From contig JAKUCV010007112.1 in the NCBI GenBank assembly GCA_028386065.3, forward strand, positions 59,836 to 123,835: DNA of 64,000 nucleotides, read 5' to 3'. Under the pieces are notes generated by a model. That model saw only the letters and a program-made list of their open reading frames with translations. It had not been told where the DNA came from and did no database searches. Positions within the stretch are counted from its first letter, which is position 1, and the number at the start of each line of letters is the position of its first letter. Below, piece by piece: positions 9,826-22,256 of this stretch. A program made the translations under genes and the position numbers. The stretch comes from Turnera subulata. Lineage: Eukaryota > Streptophyta > Magnoliopsida > Malpighiales > Passifloraceae.

Positions 9826-10212
9826 CTGCTAACCATTAAATAGCTCCAGCTTACAGTTAATTAGTTTCCAAACACTTATTTAGAATATATCACCGACAAC
9901 TATGTGAACTAACTTGAACCATTGAAAGAAAGTCGACATATAATATAAGGGTTCACGTGACCAATCGAAAATGTATTAACAAACTTAAGAAAATTATGCA
10001 AATAACTCCTGACAAAACATATGACAGGCAGTTGTTTAGTGATAAACTGACAATAAATGATGTATAATCCCATATGTTGTGGTCACAGTGCAAGTTATTT
10101 GTACTTTTATGAGTTGTTCACAAGATTTGAAGCTATTTATGTGTATTTCTCCACCACCCATCAAAACAAACTTTTCATTTCTTAATCCAAGATGCTGATG
10201 GTGATGGGATTT
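9826..10212. other. Upstream flank of the disrupted SDR gene
   Basis: This should hold intron 1 and possibly exon 1 of the minus-strand SDR. The acceptor AG is at 9826-9827 (CT on plus). I could not find an exon 1 resembling the short first exons of the paralogues (ATG..GCTGCTAAAAG, GTGA donor). It may lie further upstream or be lost. Confidence 0.4.
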
Positions 10213-10575
10213 GCTCAAGGCTGATGTGCTCATCGCCACTTATTGCGGAAGCTTGGTGACCGACATAGAGACAGATTCACTCATTGTTGCTAGATCGTTA
10301 CACTCTGATTGCATTCCATGGGAGATACGATCAATTATCAATCCTATTAAGTCCCTCCTTCATCCCACTGTTTCTATTACCTTTCGGAAGATCTCAAGAC
10401 ATGCTAATCAAGCTGCGGATTGGGTGTCAAGAGCAGCCCTGCGCAGGCAGTGCCCGCCCCACTGGCAGCTTGCGCCACCATTACCCTTATGTAATATTGT
10501 ACTGAATGATGCTTGTACCTCAAACTTTGCTATTTAATGAACTACGTATTTCCATGATCAAAAAAAATAAAAATG
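10213..10575 (+). mobile_element. LINE 3' fragment: RNase H C-terminal part with poly-A
   Basis: An open frame of about 105 codons ending near 10535 encodes the C-terminal half of a plant LINE RNase H (RVT_3) domain. Visible motifs are VTDIETDSL.VARSL (the Asp-containing strand) and FRKISRHANQAADWVSRAA (the HxxNxxAD region). It is followed by an AT-rich 3' UTR and an interrupted A-rich tail (10560-10575). This is a heavily 5'-truncated insertion of a LINE lineage different from the 4277-9373 element, which lacks RNase H. I found no convincing target-site duplication. Confidence 0.8.
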
Positions 10576-11094
10576 ATATGGGGTGTGCACGAAGTTCATT
10601 TTTCTTTTAACAAGCTGTGACCCCGTGTAATGAAAACAGAATCAAAGATAGGTTATCAATCAAAAGAAAAATGAAAAGCGAAACATAGGTACATTAAGGT
10701 GACATTGATAGTAAAAGAAAAGAATGTATAGTTGTGGGAAGGAATTTTCAGATCACAGTAATAATCATATGAGGATGACATGCATAAATCGAGAAACGGT
10801 CCAAAATTTTTATAGCATAAAAAAAAAAACAATCATAAGAGGACTTTACTAGGGTTATTACTTCTTTTTGTTAATCAATGTGGCATGGACTCCTTTGCCC
10901 AAAATGAAAGAATTAATAAAAGAAGAAGGAAAACACGTACTTAAAGTTCTTACTTTCTGTAAGATTACCTCTGTTGGGTTGCCACCACACCAGTTGAAGT
11001 ATCCATCCTTTCTTTTAAGGTATGTGCCTATTAGAAAAAGAAATAGTTTGCGAAGTGTCTACTTCTGCTATGGCTGTAAGCTTTGTTTATAGCA
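10576..11094. other. Stretch without recognisable gene
   Basis: AT-rich intergenic sequence. A 74-codon open frame at 10868-11092 resembles nothing known to me and is probably chance. Confidence 0.4.
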
Positions 11095-11513
11095 TAGTAA
11101 TGAAACCCGGCCCGGACGGTTTGACCGGTTGAACCATAATCCGCAACATATTCAAGGTTTTTAGAAGTGTTGAACTGGTTCTGCAAGTGAACAGTGTAGA
11201 ACTCGCTTACCCGGCCTGTTTTGTGGCAACCCGATTGAACCTATGACCCGGTCGGGTCAGTTTTAAATCACAAAATTAAAAAAAAAATTATTTTTTTCTT
11301 TTTTTACATAAAATTATATTATTTAACAGAAATTTAGAATTTATATTTATTTTTTATTATCAAAATATAGGTAATTATTAATATATAGAATAAAATTAAT
11401 TAATTAATTAATAATTATTATTCTGAGTCAATTGCAATGAACCTTCGATTCGACTACTGAACCATGACCCACAGCTTTTTGTGAATTTGTGTCCAGGCTG
11501 GGTCTGATAACTA
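11095..11513. mobile_element. Possible MITE with imperfect terminal inverted repeats
   Basis: The left end TAGTAATGAAACCCGGCCCGGAC matches the reverse complement of the right end (TAGTTATCAGACCCAGCCTGGAC) at most positions over about 23 bp. The 419-bp interior is AT-rich with no ORF, and GGTTTGACCGGTTGAACC-type sequence lies just inside the left end. This fits a small non-autonomous DNA transposon. I could not define a target-site duplication, so the superfamily is open. Confidence 0.45.
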
Positions 11514-11580
11514 TGGTTTATTCATCCTTGTATGATTCAACCGGTTTCCTCTAAAAAAAGACAAAATACCTGACCAGTGG

Positions 11581-11690
11581 AGCCTAGCAATAACTAGGCC
11601 GGACAATTAAATCGCAACTGTCAGCATTCATTGCATTAGCCTAGCAATAACTAGGCCGAACAATTTCAACTGCCAGCATTCATGTTTAAT
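11581..11690. repeat. Tandem duplication, two units of about 55 bp
   Basis: Units 11581-11637 and 11638-11690 both begin AGCCTAGCAATAACTAGGCC and contain CAACTGYCAGCATTCAT. Each start holds the inverted repeat CCTAG/CTAGG, so a transcript could fold at each unit. Confidence 0.8.
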
Positions 11691-12381
11691 GCCACGCCAC
11701 TTCAATGATAATTGTTATGAATATATGATTAAATGTGCACAATAATTATTTGGTTTTATCTTCTTATTTCCACCAATAAATATCCTCATACACATCCATA
11801 TATTTTTTTGGTGAAAAGAGAGCATGGTATTTAGTTAAGCAACAGAAGTGAGGCGGACTATCAAAAACTTGAAAATTGCAGGCCACTACATGTGATGTCC
11901 TAATATTAACTTGAAAATATACACATCCCTATATTTGATGTCCTAATATTAACTCCACTCTTCTCATTTCTACACACATTCTCCCTCAACCTCTTTCTCT
12001 TAGTTTAACTAGGCCACTACATGTGTTTGTGTGCTGATTGATTTATATCGTGTTGCACACGGATATTTAGTTAATTTTATAGAAGGAGATAAAAGCAATT
12101 GAAAAAGTATTTCGTGCTCTAAAATACTAATACTAAAATAGGAACAGAACAAACTATATTGAGGGGATTTGAAAGCTTACTTTGAATCCCCATTGATGGT
12201 TATGTTGTTTATCTTGGATTTTATTTCTTGATTGTGAATGAAGCACAATTTTTTTTTATTTTGCCCTGAAAATTCAGAAGTTTAATTATGCATAAATAAA
12301 CCAATCCTCTAAAACATGAAGCATTGTTTTGTTTAGTTGTGAAAAAAAAAAAAGATTACCTTAGTAATATGATCGCAATAG
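11691..12381. other. Stretch without recognisable gene
   Basis: AT-rich sequence flanking the large retroelement. It has short direct repeats, GATGTCCTAATATTAACT near 11892 and 11937, and AGGCCACTACATGTG near 11880 and 12010. No gene seen. Confidence 0.4.
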
Positions 12382-12386
12382 TATGT

Positions 12387-15300
12387 TGTAACGACCCGGG
12401 TAAAATTTTCGTGATTTTTACCAAACTGTTTTGACTTTTACGGTGGTTAATAAAATTTTATCACGGTTAATTAAATATTTTACCAATCCGAGTCAATTTT
12501 TATTATTTTTATTATTATTTTTTTCACTATTCTCAAAACTATTACTGTTGTTATTATTATTATCGCTGTGATATTATTATTATTTCGATATGGTATTTTT
12601 GTTGCATAATTTACTAATTATAATTTAAAAAGAAATTTAAACGTCGTAATTCGATGAATTCTATCGGACCGAGCTTTTCCGAGAGTTTTCCGGGAATAAC
12701 CGAGCTTCGTTTCGATCACTGAGGATACGCGACATTCTGGAGTTTCTTTCGATAACCGAGCCTCAGAATTATTTTCCGAGGGTTACTTGGGATTTCCGAG
12801 CCTCCTTTACAACTAACCGAGCCTCAGTTTTCAGTTCCGAGACTTGGACGACGCTCAGGGGTATTAAACGAATTTTCCAAGCCCAAGTTGTATATTCGGA
12901 CTCGGGACGGAAAGACGACAGTACCCCTGCAATTCCGACATAAAAACGGGACCGGCCAATCGTGGCTTGCCACGTGGCCACGCTTCTTTTCTTTTATTTC
13001 CTTCTCCTCTTCTTTCTTTTCTTTCTTTTCTCCACCGAAGCCACCCGTGACCAACCGGCCCCCTCCCCTCTCTTTCTTTCTTTTCCCTTTTCCTTATTTG
13101 TCTGTTCCTTCTTTTTTTATTTTTTTCTTCCCTTCTCCCAATTTTTCTCTGCCTCCTTCCTCCCCCCCCCCCCCCTCTCGAGCTCTCTCTCTCTTGCCCA
13201 CCGACACCTTCTTCCTTCTCCTTCTTCTCCCCACAGTCGCCATCACCTCTCCTTTCTTCTTCCCCTCTTCCCTTCCTCTGCCCGCGACGCGCCGCCTGAC
13301 TCCACCACTTGCAGTCGCCACCTCCTCTCCCCTGTAGCAGTAACACGGGCCGCCGCCACCGCCCGATCGCTCCACCGCCGCCGAGTCTTCCTCAGCAATC
13401 ACCGCCGCCTTCTCGCTCCCTCCACCAATCACGGCCGCCGACCCCTGCAACTCGTGAACGCCATGACTGTCGCCCTGGTCTCCACCCCGATCCGCCGCTC
13501 ACCGTCGCTGTCGATCTCCTCTCCCTCCCTCTCTCTCTCTTCCGGCTTCCTCCTTCGCCGCTGCAGCAACACGAGTCGTCGTTGTTCTTCCCCTCCTTTC
13601 TAGTTCACCGCCGATCTCCTCCGTATCTCCCTCTGCGTTTTATGCTGCCGTCTGGGTAAGCTGCTTCTGCCACTTTGTTCTACTCCCTTCCCCCTGCGTT
13701 TGTTGTTGGGTTGTACTGATTTAGCCTTGGGCGTGTTGATTTGTGGGTTTGATCGTTGGAATCGGGTGAGGATTTGCTATGATACCGATGGTGTGTCTGT
13801 TGATGGCCGAATTGAAGTCCTGGTGGTATGGTTGGGTGCTTTGCTGAGGGACGAGCAGAAAACGGTATACATTGACTGGGTTGAGCACTGTCGTGAACAG
13901 TACATTGGCCGGAATAAGGCGAGGTTCCGGCAGCCTCGGGAATTTTCCGCCGAGCTCGAAAATGGACTGTAGGTAAAACCCGAGCTTTGGATCATCCATG
14001 CGCATCATTAACGAACCCGAACGATAAAACGGACTCAGACATTAAATGGATGATTAATTAATCGATTAATTAACTTAATTAACATTAGCTTATAATTTTT
14101 TTTATTTTATGCCTTTATTTAATTTGAGCTCTAATCTATACTTTATTTATTTAATGCTTATACTTATTTAGTTTATGTTAAATTAGGTTTTAATTTGGTT
14201 TATGCATATAATTACCTTATGTTTATATTTTCCGATTGGGCTATTAAAAAGGCCCATTGAATTTAGTTTCCGGTTTAATTTATTGGATTGAGCTAAATAT
14301 AATAAAAAGGTCCATATTATCTAATTTAATTATGACTTTAAATTAATCCAAAATTAATTTATTTATTTTTCCGATGGACTAAACGCAAGTGAAGGTCCAC
14401 CGTGGCTAATTTTCGAAGTTACTTTAAATTATGTTGACATTACAAATGCATTTCCAATATGTTTAACTACCGTGCTTCTGGGCTAAAATAATAAAAGGTC
14501 CATACTTTGTTTACCAATTGTTTACATATGTTACTAACGATATTTTTATTGGCTAAATAATATTAGTCCATAATTTTATTATGAATTATAATTATAAATA
14601 GTTACGACTTAAAAATGATATTATTTTTAGATTTAACTATGTAATATATAATCTGTATAACATTTACCTAATGGGTAGGCTATGTTATGTTAATTGATAA
14701 CATAATAGCAGTATTACTATTTTTATAATTATCATATATTAACATCATTTTCATAATGGTTACATGATTTTGATCCACTAATTTTATTTTATTATAAACT
14801 ATAATAATCTAACTTTTTACCATGTACAAGTTTTATTCTATTATATTAACAATATTCGTTATATTTTAATGAGCTGTGGTATTATTATCATCATCTATAC
14901 TCTATTGTACAATTAAAGGTTATATGCGTATATGTATTTCATATATCATGTTAAAATTATTTTATACCATATATCAGTTATGTTAACCTCTTTACTGATG
15001 AAGGTATTTCCTATTTAACGGTTTTATTATCGTATATATATTATTATTATTCATATACTATTTGGACGTATTTAACGTTACCACTATTTATAATCATTTC
15101 TTACTAAACGTATATATGGTTATTACCATTATTATTATTTTATCGAGGATAAGTACTTATGGAATATTATTTACCTTGAAATATTACCAAATATAATTTA
15201 TACAACGTATTTGTGTATATGCATGTTTTCTTGTCATAAGCGACCTAAGGGCCGGGATATCGGCTTAGGCGCTCGGTTTCGGTTTTTTATTTAAATCAAA

Positions 15301-16341
15301 TATACTTAATATAACCGTTGGATTAAATTAATTGCCACCAAGTCGGATGAACTGTTTGGTAATAAGATAATTATGGAGATACTAAAATGAACAGAAAAGT
15401 TGTCTAATAAATGTTAAACCGGTATCATGCATAATCATTTTGTTGTGCATTATAAGTGATTATTGTGTTGCTATATATACATATAGGGTATCGAGGTTTG
15501 ACTGGATAACAGTTTCAGAGACACATCAGGTGAGGATGGATAACCTTGGATATGTGCCCGTAATACTGTGTGTGTATTTTTTTTGTTTGACTGAACTACT
15601 GAGATGATTATTGAATGTTATTTGATTGCTGTGGATAATGCTGTTGATTTTGCTGGATCGTATTGTTGGTCTGTGGTATTGTGAGTAATCGTTGAACTGT
15701 TAATTGTGAGTAATTTGTGATATGAGACTGTTGATTGGATGAGTCTGTGGATTAATTTGAGATAATAGGGAATTGGATAATTGATGAATTAGTTTGAGAT
15801 AATAGGGAAATTAATTTGGCATCCGGAATTAGTTAATAACTAGGTACAACCCTAGCTTGTCCCGTGACGGGGCCCGGAAGTTAAAATTGGTAATAATAAT
15901 AAATATTCTTTTGGTCTTGGCTCAGTAGTGTTTAGGTGGAGTCCTTGTATTGTGTTTGTCTGTGTTTACTTCGAAAGTATTATGGTTGACTACATATCCC
16001 TGTTTATCCTTCGTCGGTGAGCACTTCGGACTCACCCCTCGCCTGCGGGGTTTCATCCCGTAGGATGAGTTGTTTGTAGTGCAGGAACGCACGGGGCAGA
16101 CTGCAGTGTACCCTCGGGCAGGACTCAGATCCATTAGCTGCATCGGGCTTTGCATATGTTGACATTAAATTAAAAATGCTTCCGCTGTGCTGTTGTTATT
16201 GAGATTCCCGAAGTCGGGTGTTATGCTTTTGTTATTGGGCCGTTGGGCCGATTTTCTGTTGTATTACACAGTTTGTGCCACGTGTCGGCACTGTTGTTGG
16301 TAATCATTGTATGTCGGGTGAATTTAGGTCGGGGTGTTTCA
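12387..16341 (+). repeat. 5' LTR of the LARD element (3955 bp)
   Basis: Starts TG and ends CA. It contains an AT-rich segment, a GC-rich segment with a polypyrimidine tract (about 12990-13640, with a 15-base C run near 13163), and a long AT-rich segment of short TTATTA-like repeats. Long open frames over the polypyrimidine part (for example 12962-13603) encode only Ser/Pro/Phe/Leu-rich low complexity. Relative to the 3' LTR it lacks a 39-bp block and a tandem array, and retains a 67-bp piece between two GCTTATA copies (14089 and 14156). Confidence 0.92.
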
Positions 16342-16344
16342 TTT

Positions 16345-16356
16345 TGGTAGCGGAGC
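16345..16356 (+). promoter_or_regulatory. Primer-binding site of the LARD element
   Basis: TGGTAGCGGAGC lies three bases after the 5' LTR. It resembles the usual plant PBS complementary to initiator tRNA-Met (TGGTATCAGAGC) with three mismatches. The same variant or a close form follows the LTRs at 57.27 kb and, on the minus strand, at 42.73 kb. Confidence 0.8.
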
Positions 16357-17587
16357 GGACTGTAGGTCCTTGGTGTTTTTGTGCTTGTTTGTTGTGCATA
16401 GCTCGCTCCACATGATCATCATGATTGCATATATAATCATATGGTTAGTGCATAATGGATCCAGTCGAGGGACGCCAGCTTGCTGCAGAACATTCACATG
16501 TGAGTATACTTTCTCATAAATACAGTTGGACGATAAGAAATCTGTATTTCGGTATTTTGCAATACTGTTGTTTTGTTGATCTCAAGTTTGAAAGATAAGT
16601 TTTAAAGGATGAGTTTTGACAAAGTGACATTTACAGCTTAGGCTGTGGGTTGAATATGTTTATAAGATGTAACCGTTGTTTTTCGGAAGTTTTATGATTT
16701 TAATCATGAAACATTATTAAAGATTCTATTATAAAGTTCAGACATGGTCGTTGTCTGGGAAGAACAGTGAGATAAAGGGACCTTGAGAAGGCATAGAAGT
16801 CTGTCTTGTTGTATCTGTGCATTGGAAGTTTCGACAGAACAAGTAAGAATTAATTATGGATTTTGGTTTTTATATCTTTAAGTGATGATATGATATTATA
16901 TGACCTTGAGGAACTGGGAAATGATGATTTTTGAGTACTGTTTTGATTATGACGTGATAAAGTGATGACTTTTGGGGTACTGCTTTGTTTATGATGTGAT
17001 AATTTGAGTTGAGGATTGGGTTGATATTCTTAGAAAATTCTATGATTTTGGAAGTGATGCAATTTTCTTTCTAAGAATCTGGTTGATGATTTGAAGATTT
17101 TTTGATACTAAAGTTGTTTGTGATGTGATAACTTGATTTGAGGATTGGATTAGTGTTCATGGAATTCTTGATGTCAGAGGTGATTTGATCTTTTAAAAAA
17201 AAAAGAAGGTTCAATAATTTGAGGATTTTGGTGACACAATCTTTTAAAAAAGTTTGATGATTTGATGATTTGAGGTATTGTTTAAAGAGCTATGATCGAA
17301 GTTATAATCTTTGCTAATTTCGGTGGGTTTAGAAGGAAGAAAAAAAAAATACTTGAAGGATAATTATGTTAGAAATGAATTTTGGGGTAATGACCAACAT
17401 GGTTTGGGAGATATAATCTAGAAAAAGAAAAGAAATGTATTTGGAGAATTTAATTATGAATCATGGGAGATAATTTGGAGTTTATAGACTTGATGAATTG
17501 TGGAAGGATTGATGATCATGATAACTATATATATATGTTTATGGGATTAGTGGATTACGGTGTGAATTTCGGGGACGAAATTCCTTT

Positions 17588-17600
17588 AAGGAGGGTAGAA
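17588..17600 (+). promoter_or_regulatory. Polypurine tract of the LARD element
   Basis: AAGGAGGGTAGAA directly abuts the 3' LTR start and would prime plus-strand DNA synthesis. It sets the element's orientation as plus. Confidence 0.9.
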
Positions 17601-20600
17601 TGTAACGACCCGGGTAAAATTTTTGTGATTTTTACCAAACTGTTTTGACTTTTACGGTGGTTAATAAAATTTTATCACGGTTAATTAAATATTTTACCAA
17701 TCCGAGTCAATTTTTATTATTTTTATTATTATTTTTTTCACTACTCTCAAAACTATTACTGTTGTTATTATTATTATCGCTACCACTATTTTTATTATTT
17801 TTCTAACAAACATTAATAGTGATATTATTATTATTTCGATATGGTATTTTTGTTGCATAATTTACTAATTATAATTTAAAAAGAAATTTAAACGTCGTAA
17901 TTCGATGAATTCTATCGGACCAAGCTTTTCCTAGAGTTTTCCGGGAATAACCGAGCTTCGCTTCGATCACTGAGGATACACGACATTCTGGAGTTTTTTT
18001 CGATAACCGAGCCTCGGAATTATTTTTTGAGGGTTACTCGGGATTTTTGAGCCTCCTTTACAACTAACCGAGCCTCGGTTTTCAGTTCCGAGACATGGAC
18101 GACGCTCAGGGGTATTAATCGAATTTTCCGAGCCCAAGTTGTATTTTCGGACTCGGGACGGAAAGACGATAGTACCCCTGTAATTCCGACATAAAATCGG
18201 GACCGGCCAATCGTGGCTTGCCACGTGGCCACTCTTTTTTTCTTTTCTTTCCTTCTTCTCTTCTTTCTTTTCTTTCTTTTCTCCACCGAAGCCACCCGTG
18301 ACCAACCGGCCCCCTCCCCTCTCTTTCTTTCTTTTCCCTTTTCCTTCTTTGTCTGTTCCTTCTTTTTCTTTATTTTTTTCCTCCCATCTCCCAATTTTTC
18401 TCTGCCTCCTTCCTCCCCCTCTCTCGAGCTCTCTCTCTCTTGCCCACCGACACCATCTTCCTTCTCCTTCTTCTCCCCACAATCGCCATCACCTCTCCAT
18501 TCTTCTTCCCCTCTTCCCTGCACTGCCCGCGACGCGCCGCCTGACTCCACCACGTGTAGTCGCCGCCTCCTCTCCCCTGTAGCAGTAACACGGGCCGCCG
18601 CTGCCGCCCGATCGCTCCACTACCGCCGAGTCTTCCTCAGCAATCACCTCCGCCGTCTCGCTCCCTCCACCAATCGTGGCCGCCAACCCCTGCAACTCGT
18701 GAACGCTGTGACTGTCGCCTTAGTCTCCACCCCAATCCACCGCTCAGCGTCCCTGTCGATCTCCTCTCCCTCCCTCTCTCTTCCGGCTTCCTCCTTCGCC
18801 TCTGCAGCAACACGAGCCGTCGCTGTTCTTCCCCTCCTTTCCAGTTCACCGCCGATCTCCTCCCTATCTCCCTCTGTGTTTTATGCCGCCGTCTGGGTAA
18901 GCTGCTTCTTCCACTTTGTTCTACTCCCTTTCCCCTGCGTTTGTTGTTGGGTTGTACTGATTTAGCCTTGGGCGTGTTGATTTATGGGTTTGATCGTTGG
19001 AATCGGGTGAGGATTTGCTATGATACTGATGGTGTGTCTGTTGATGGCCGAATTGAAGTCCTGGTGGTATGGTTGGGTGCTTTGCTGAGGGACGAGCAGA
19101 AAACGGTATACGTTGACTCGGTTCAGCACTGCCGTGAACAGTACATTGGCCGGAATCCGGCGAGGTTCCGGCAGTCTCGGGAATTTTCCGGCGAGCTTGG
19201 AAATGGACTGTGGGTAAAACTCGAGCTTTGGATCATCCATGTGCATCATTAACGAACCCGAACGATAAAACGGACTCGGACATTAAATGGATGATTAATT
19301 AATCGATTAATTAACTTAATTAACATTAGCTTATACTTATTCAGTTTATGTTAAATTAGGTTTTAATTTGGTTTATGCATATAATTACCTTATGTTTATA
19401 TTTTCCGATTGGGCTATTAAAAAAACCCATTGAATTTAGTTTCCAGTTTAATTTATTGGATTGAGCTAAATATAATAAAAAGGCCCATATTATATAATTT
19501 AATTAAGTCTTTAAATTAATCCAAAGTTAATTTATTTATTTTTCCGATGGACTAAACGCAAGTGAAGGTCCACCGTGGCTAATTTTCGAAGTTACTTTAA
19601 ATTGTGTTGACACTACAAATCCATTTCCAATATGTTTAACTGTCGTGCTTCTGGGCTAAAATAATAAAAGGTCCATACTTTGTTTACCAATTGTTTATAT
19701 ATGTTACTAACGATATTTTTATTGGCTAAATAATATTAGTCCATAATTTTATTATGAATTATAATTATAAATAGTTACGACTTAAAAATGATATTATTTT
19801 TAGATTTAACTATGTAATATATAATCTGTATAACATTTACCTCTTGGGTAGGCTATGTTATGTTAATTGATAACATAATAGCAGTATTATTATTTTTATA
19901 ATTATCATATATTAACATCATTTTCATAATGGTTACATGATTTTGATCCACTAATTTTATTTTATTATAAACTATAATAATCTAACTTTTTACCATGTAC
20001 AAGTTTTATTCTATTATATTAACAATATTCGTTATATTTTAATGAGCTGTGGTATTATTATCATCATCTATACTCTATTGTACAATTAAAGGTTATATAT
20101 GTATATGTATTTCATATATCATGTTAAAATTATTTTATACCATATATCAGTTATGTTAACCTCTTTACTGATGAAGGTATTTCCTATTTAACTGTTTTAT
20201 ATCGTATATATATTATTATTATTCATATACTATTTGGACGTATTTAACGTTACCACTATTTATAATCATTTCTTACTAAACGTATATATGGTTATTACTA
20301 TTATTATTATTTTATCTAGGATAAGTACTTATGGAATATTATTTACCTTGTAATATTACCAAATATAATTTATACAACGTATTTGTGTATATGCATGTTT
20401 TCTTGTCATAAGCGACCTAAGGGCCGGGATATCGGCTTGGGCGCTCGGTTTCGGTTTTTGATTTAAATCAAATATACTTAATATAACCGTTGGATTAAAT
20501 TAATTGCCACCAAATCAGATGAACTGTTTGGTAATAAGATAATTATGGAGATACTAAAATGAACAGAAAAGCTGTCTAATAAATGTTAAACCGGTATCAT

Positions 20601-21723
20601 GCATAATCATTTTGTTGTGCATTATAAGTGATTATTGTGTTTCTATATATACATATAGGGTATCGAGGTTTGACCGGATAGTAGTTTCAGAGACACATCA
20701 GGTGAGGATGGATAACCTTGGATATGTGCCCGTAATACTGTGTGTGTATTTTTGTTGTTTGACTGAACTACTGAGATGATTATTGATTGTTATTTGATTG
20801 TTGTGGATAATGCTGTTGATTTTGCTGGATTGTGTTGTTGGTCTGTGGTATTGTGAGTAATCGTTGAACTGTTAATTATGAGTAATTGTTGATATGAGAC
20901 TGTTGATTGGATGAGTCTGTGGATTAATTTGAGATAATAGGGAATTGGATAATTGATGAAAGAGTAATGGAATTGGACTGTATTTGAGATGATGATATAA
21001 TTGTCACGTGGAAAGTAGTGGTACGACTAGATGGTTAGAGGCTAGTTCTGTGGTGTCATGGCCGGTTTGGTTTGGTTTTTGGGGATGTTGATCCCGGATT
21101 GGTTGTGATTGGGATGTTGATCCCAGATTTGTTGATATTGGGATGTTGATCCCGGATTGGTTGTGATTGGGATGTTGATCCCGGATTGTGATTTGGCCTG
21201 GCATCTGGAATTAGTTAATAACTAGGTACGACCCTAGCTTGTCCCGTGACAGGGCCCGGAAGATAAAATTGGTAATAATAATAAATATTCTTTTGGTCTT
21301 GGCTCAGTAGTGTTTAGGTAGAGTCCTTGTATTGTGTTTGTCTGTGTTTACTTCGAAAGTATTATGGTTGACTACGTATCCCTGTTTATCCTTCGTCGGT
21401 GAGCACTTCGGACTCACCCCTCGCCTGCGGGGTTTCATCTCGTAGGATGAGTTGTTTGTAGTGCAGGAACGCATGGGGCAGGCTGCAGTGTACCCTCGGG
21501 CAGGACTCGGATCCATTAGCTGCATCGGGCTTTGCATATGTTGACATTAAATTAAAAATGCTTCCGCTGTGCTGTTGTTATTGAGATTCCCGAAGTCGGG
21601 TGTTATGCTTTTGTTGTTGTGCTGTTGGGCCAATTTTCTATTGTATTACACAATTTGTGCCACGTGTTGGCACTGTTGTTGGTAATCACTGTATGTCGGG
21701 TAAATTTAGGTCGGGGTGTTTCA
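17601..21723 (+). repeat. 3' LTR of the LARD element (4123 bp)
   Basis: Collinear with 12387-16341 apart from three structural differences: an extra 39-bp block (17781-17819), loss of 67 bp between two 7-bp GCTTATA repeats, and an extra segment of about 200 bp (20957-21200) holding four 29-bp repeats (GGGATGTTGATCCC cores near 21081, 21110, 21139 and 21168). It ends CA at 21723, followed by TATGT. Confidence 0.92.
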
Positions 21724-21728
21724 TATGT

Positions 21729-22101
21729 GGTTTTCCTCATTTTACAGTACAAAAATTGATTATAACATTAAATTGTAACATTAAATACATGTGACCTTTG
21801 GTTTTCAAGAAGCATTTCATAATTTGATGTATGGATGCATGTGACTCTTAATTTTCTGCATTTATTTTTTTTAAGCTCAATTATACCTTCTCATTGCCCT
21901 TTCGTTCCCGTTGCGATTCACACACAAACAATTGATTTAGAATTAAATATAGAATGTTAAAAGTTTTTTTTATTAAATTCACTAAATAATAAATTAATTA
22001 TTTTTTTACTGGATAATTTATTTTATTTATCTTAGTCCTTTAAATTCATAAGATATAGGATATGAAGAGACACTTTTTATCATTTACAAATCCATTAAAT
22101 T
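21729..22101. other. Stretch without recognisable gene
   Basis: AT-rich sequence right of the LARD element. No reading frame or motif recognised. Confidence 0.4.
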
Positions 22102-22114
22102 AAGATTGAATTTA

Positions 22115-22256
22115 ATTTTCGGCCAAAGACTCTTTAAACATTCCAAATTGTAATTGTTGGGTCACTATTCCCCCACCAGGTTTTAGCCACAATATTATGT
22201 AGTGATGTCTTCTTAACTTATCAATAATAAATACACTTCCATCTCGGCAAAAAAAA
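22115..22256 (+). mobile_element. Short retroposed insertion with A tail and TSD
   Basis: A 142-bp segment ending in about ten As is flanked by AAGATTGAATTTA at 22102-22114 and 22257-22269, a perfect 13-bp duplication. The body has no coding capacity and does not match the SINE at 3.3/44.6 kb. It is best explained as a severely 5'-truncated LINE or another RNA inserted by LINE machinery. Confidence 0.75.

Larger units (their letters stand above)
16342..17600 (+). other. Internal region of the LARD element, no gag-pol
   Basis: 1259 bp between the LTRs. A short frame from an ATG near 16456 (MDPVEGRQLAAEHSHV) sits where gag normally begins and may be a gag-leader relic. The remainder is AT-rich sequence with loosely repeated TTTGATGATTTGAGG-like words (16900-17290) and stop codons in all frames. 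Nothing else is recognisable as retrotransposon protein. Confidence 0.75.
12387..21723 (+). mobile_element. Complete LARD-type non-autonomous retrotransposon (Tekay/Del-like)
   Basis: Two long direct repeats begin TGTAACGACCCGGG and end GGTCGGGGTGTTTCA, enclosing 1259 bp. The whole is flanked by the 5-bp duplication TATGT (12382-12386 and 21724-21728). A primer-binding site follows the 5' LTR and a polypurine tract precedes the 3' LTR, so it is on the plus strand. The context GGGACGAAATTCCTTTAAGG then the PPT then TGTAACG is characteristic of Tekay/Del chromoviruses. No gag, protease, RT or integrase is encoded, so it must have been mobilised in trans. Hand comparison of about 285 bp (13741-14025 against the 3' copy) shows about 15 substitutions, many C/T, so the insertion is not recent. 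Confidence 0.93.

Noticed and set aside
9826..10239. Minus-strand ATG at 10239 as exon 1 of the disrupted SDR
   Set aside because: The peptide does not resemble the paralogues' exon 1, and no GT donor in the correct phase joins it to the acceptor at 9825.
12962..13603. 213-codon open frame in the 5' LTR, with a similar 250-codon frame at 18213-18965 in the 3' LTR
   Set aside because: It covers a polypyrimidine tract and encodes only Phe/Leu/Ser/Pro low complexity. The two LTR copies do not keep the frame at the same length, and no domain is visible.
12387..21723. Reading the two roughly 4-kb repeats as a segmental tandem duplication
   Set aside because: TG/CA termini, PBS, PPT and the TATGT duplication show they are LTRs of one element.
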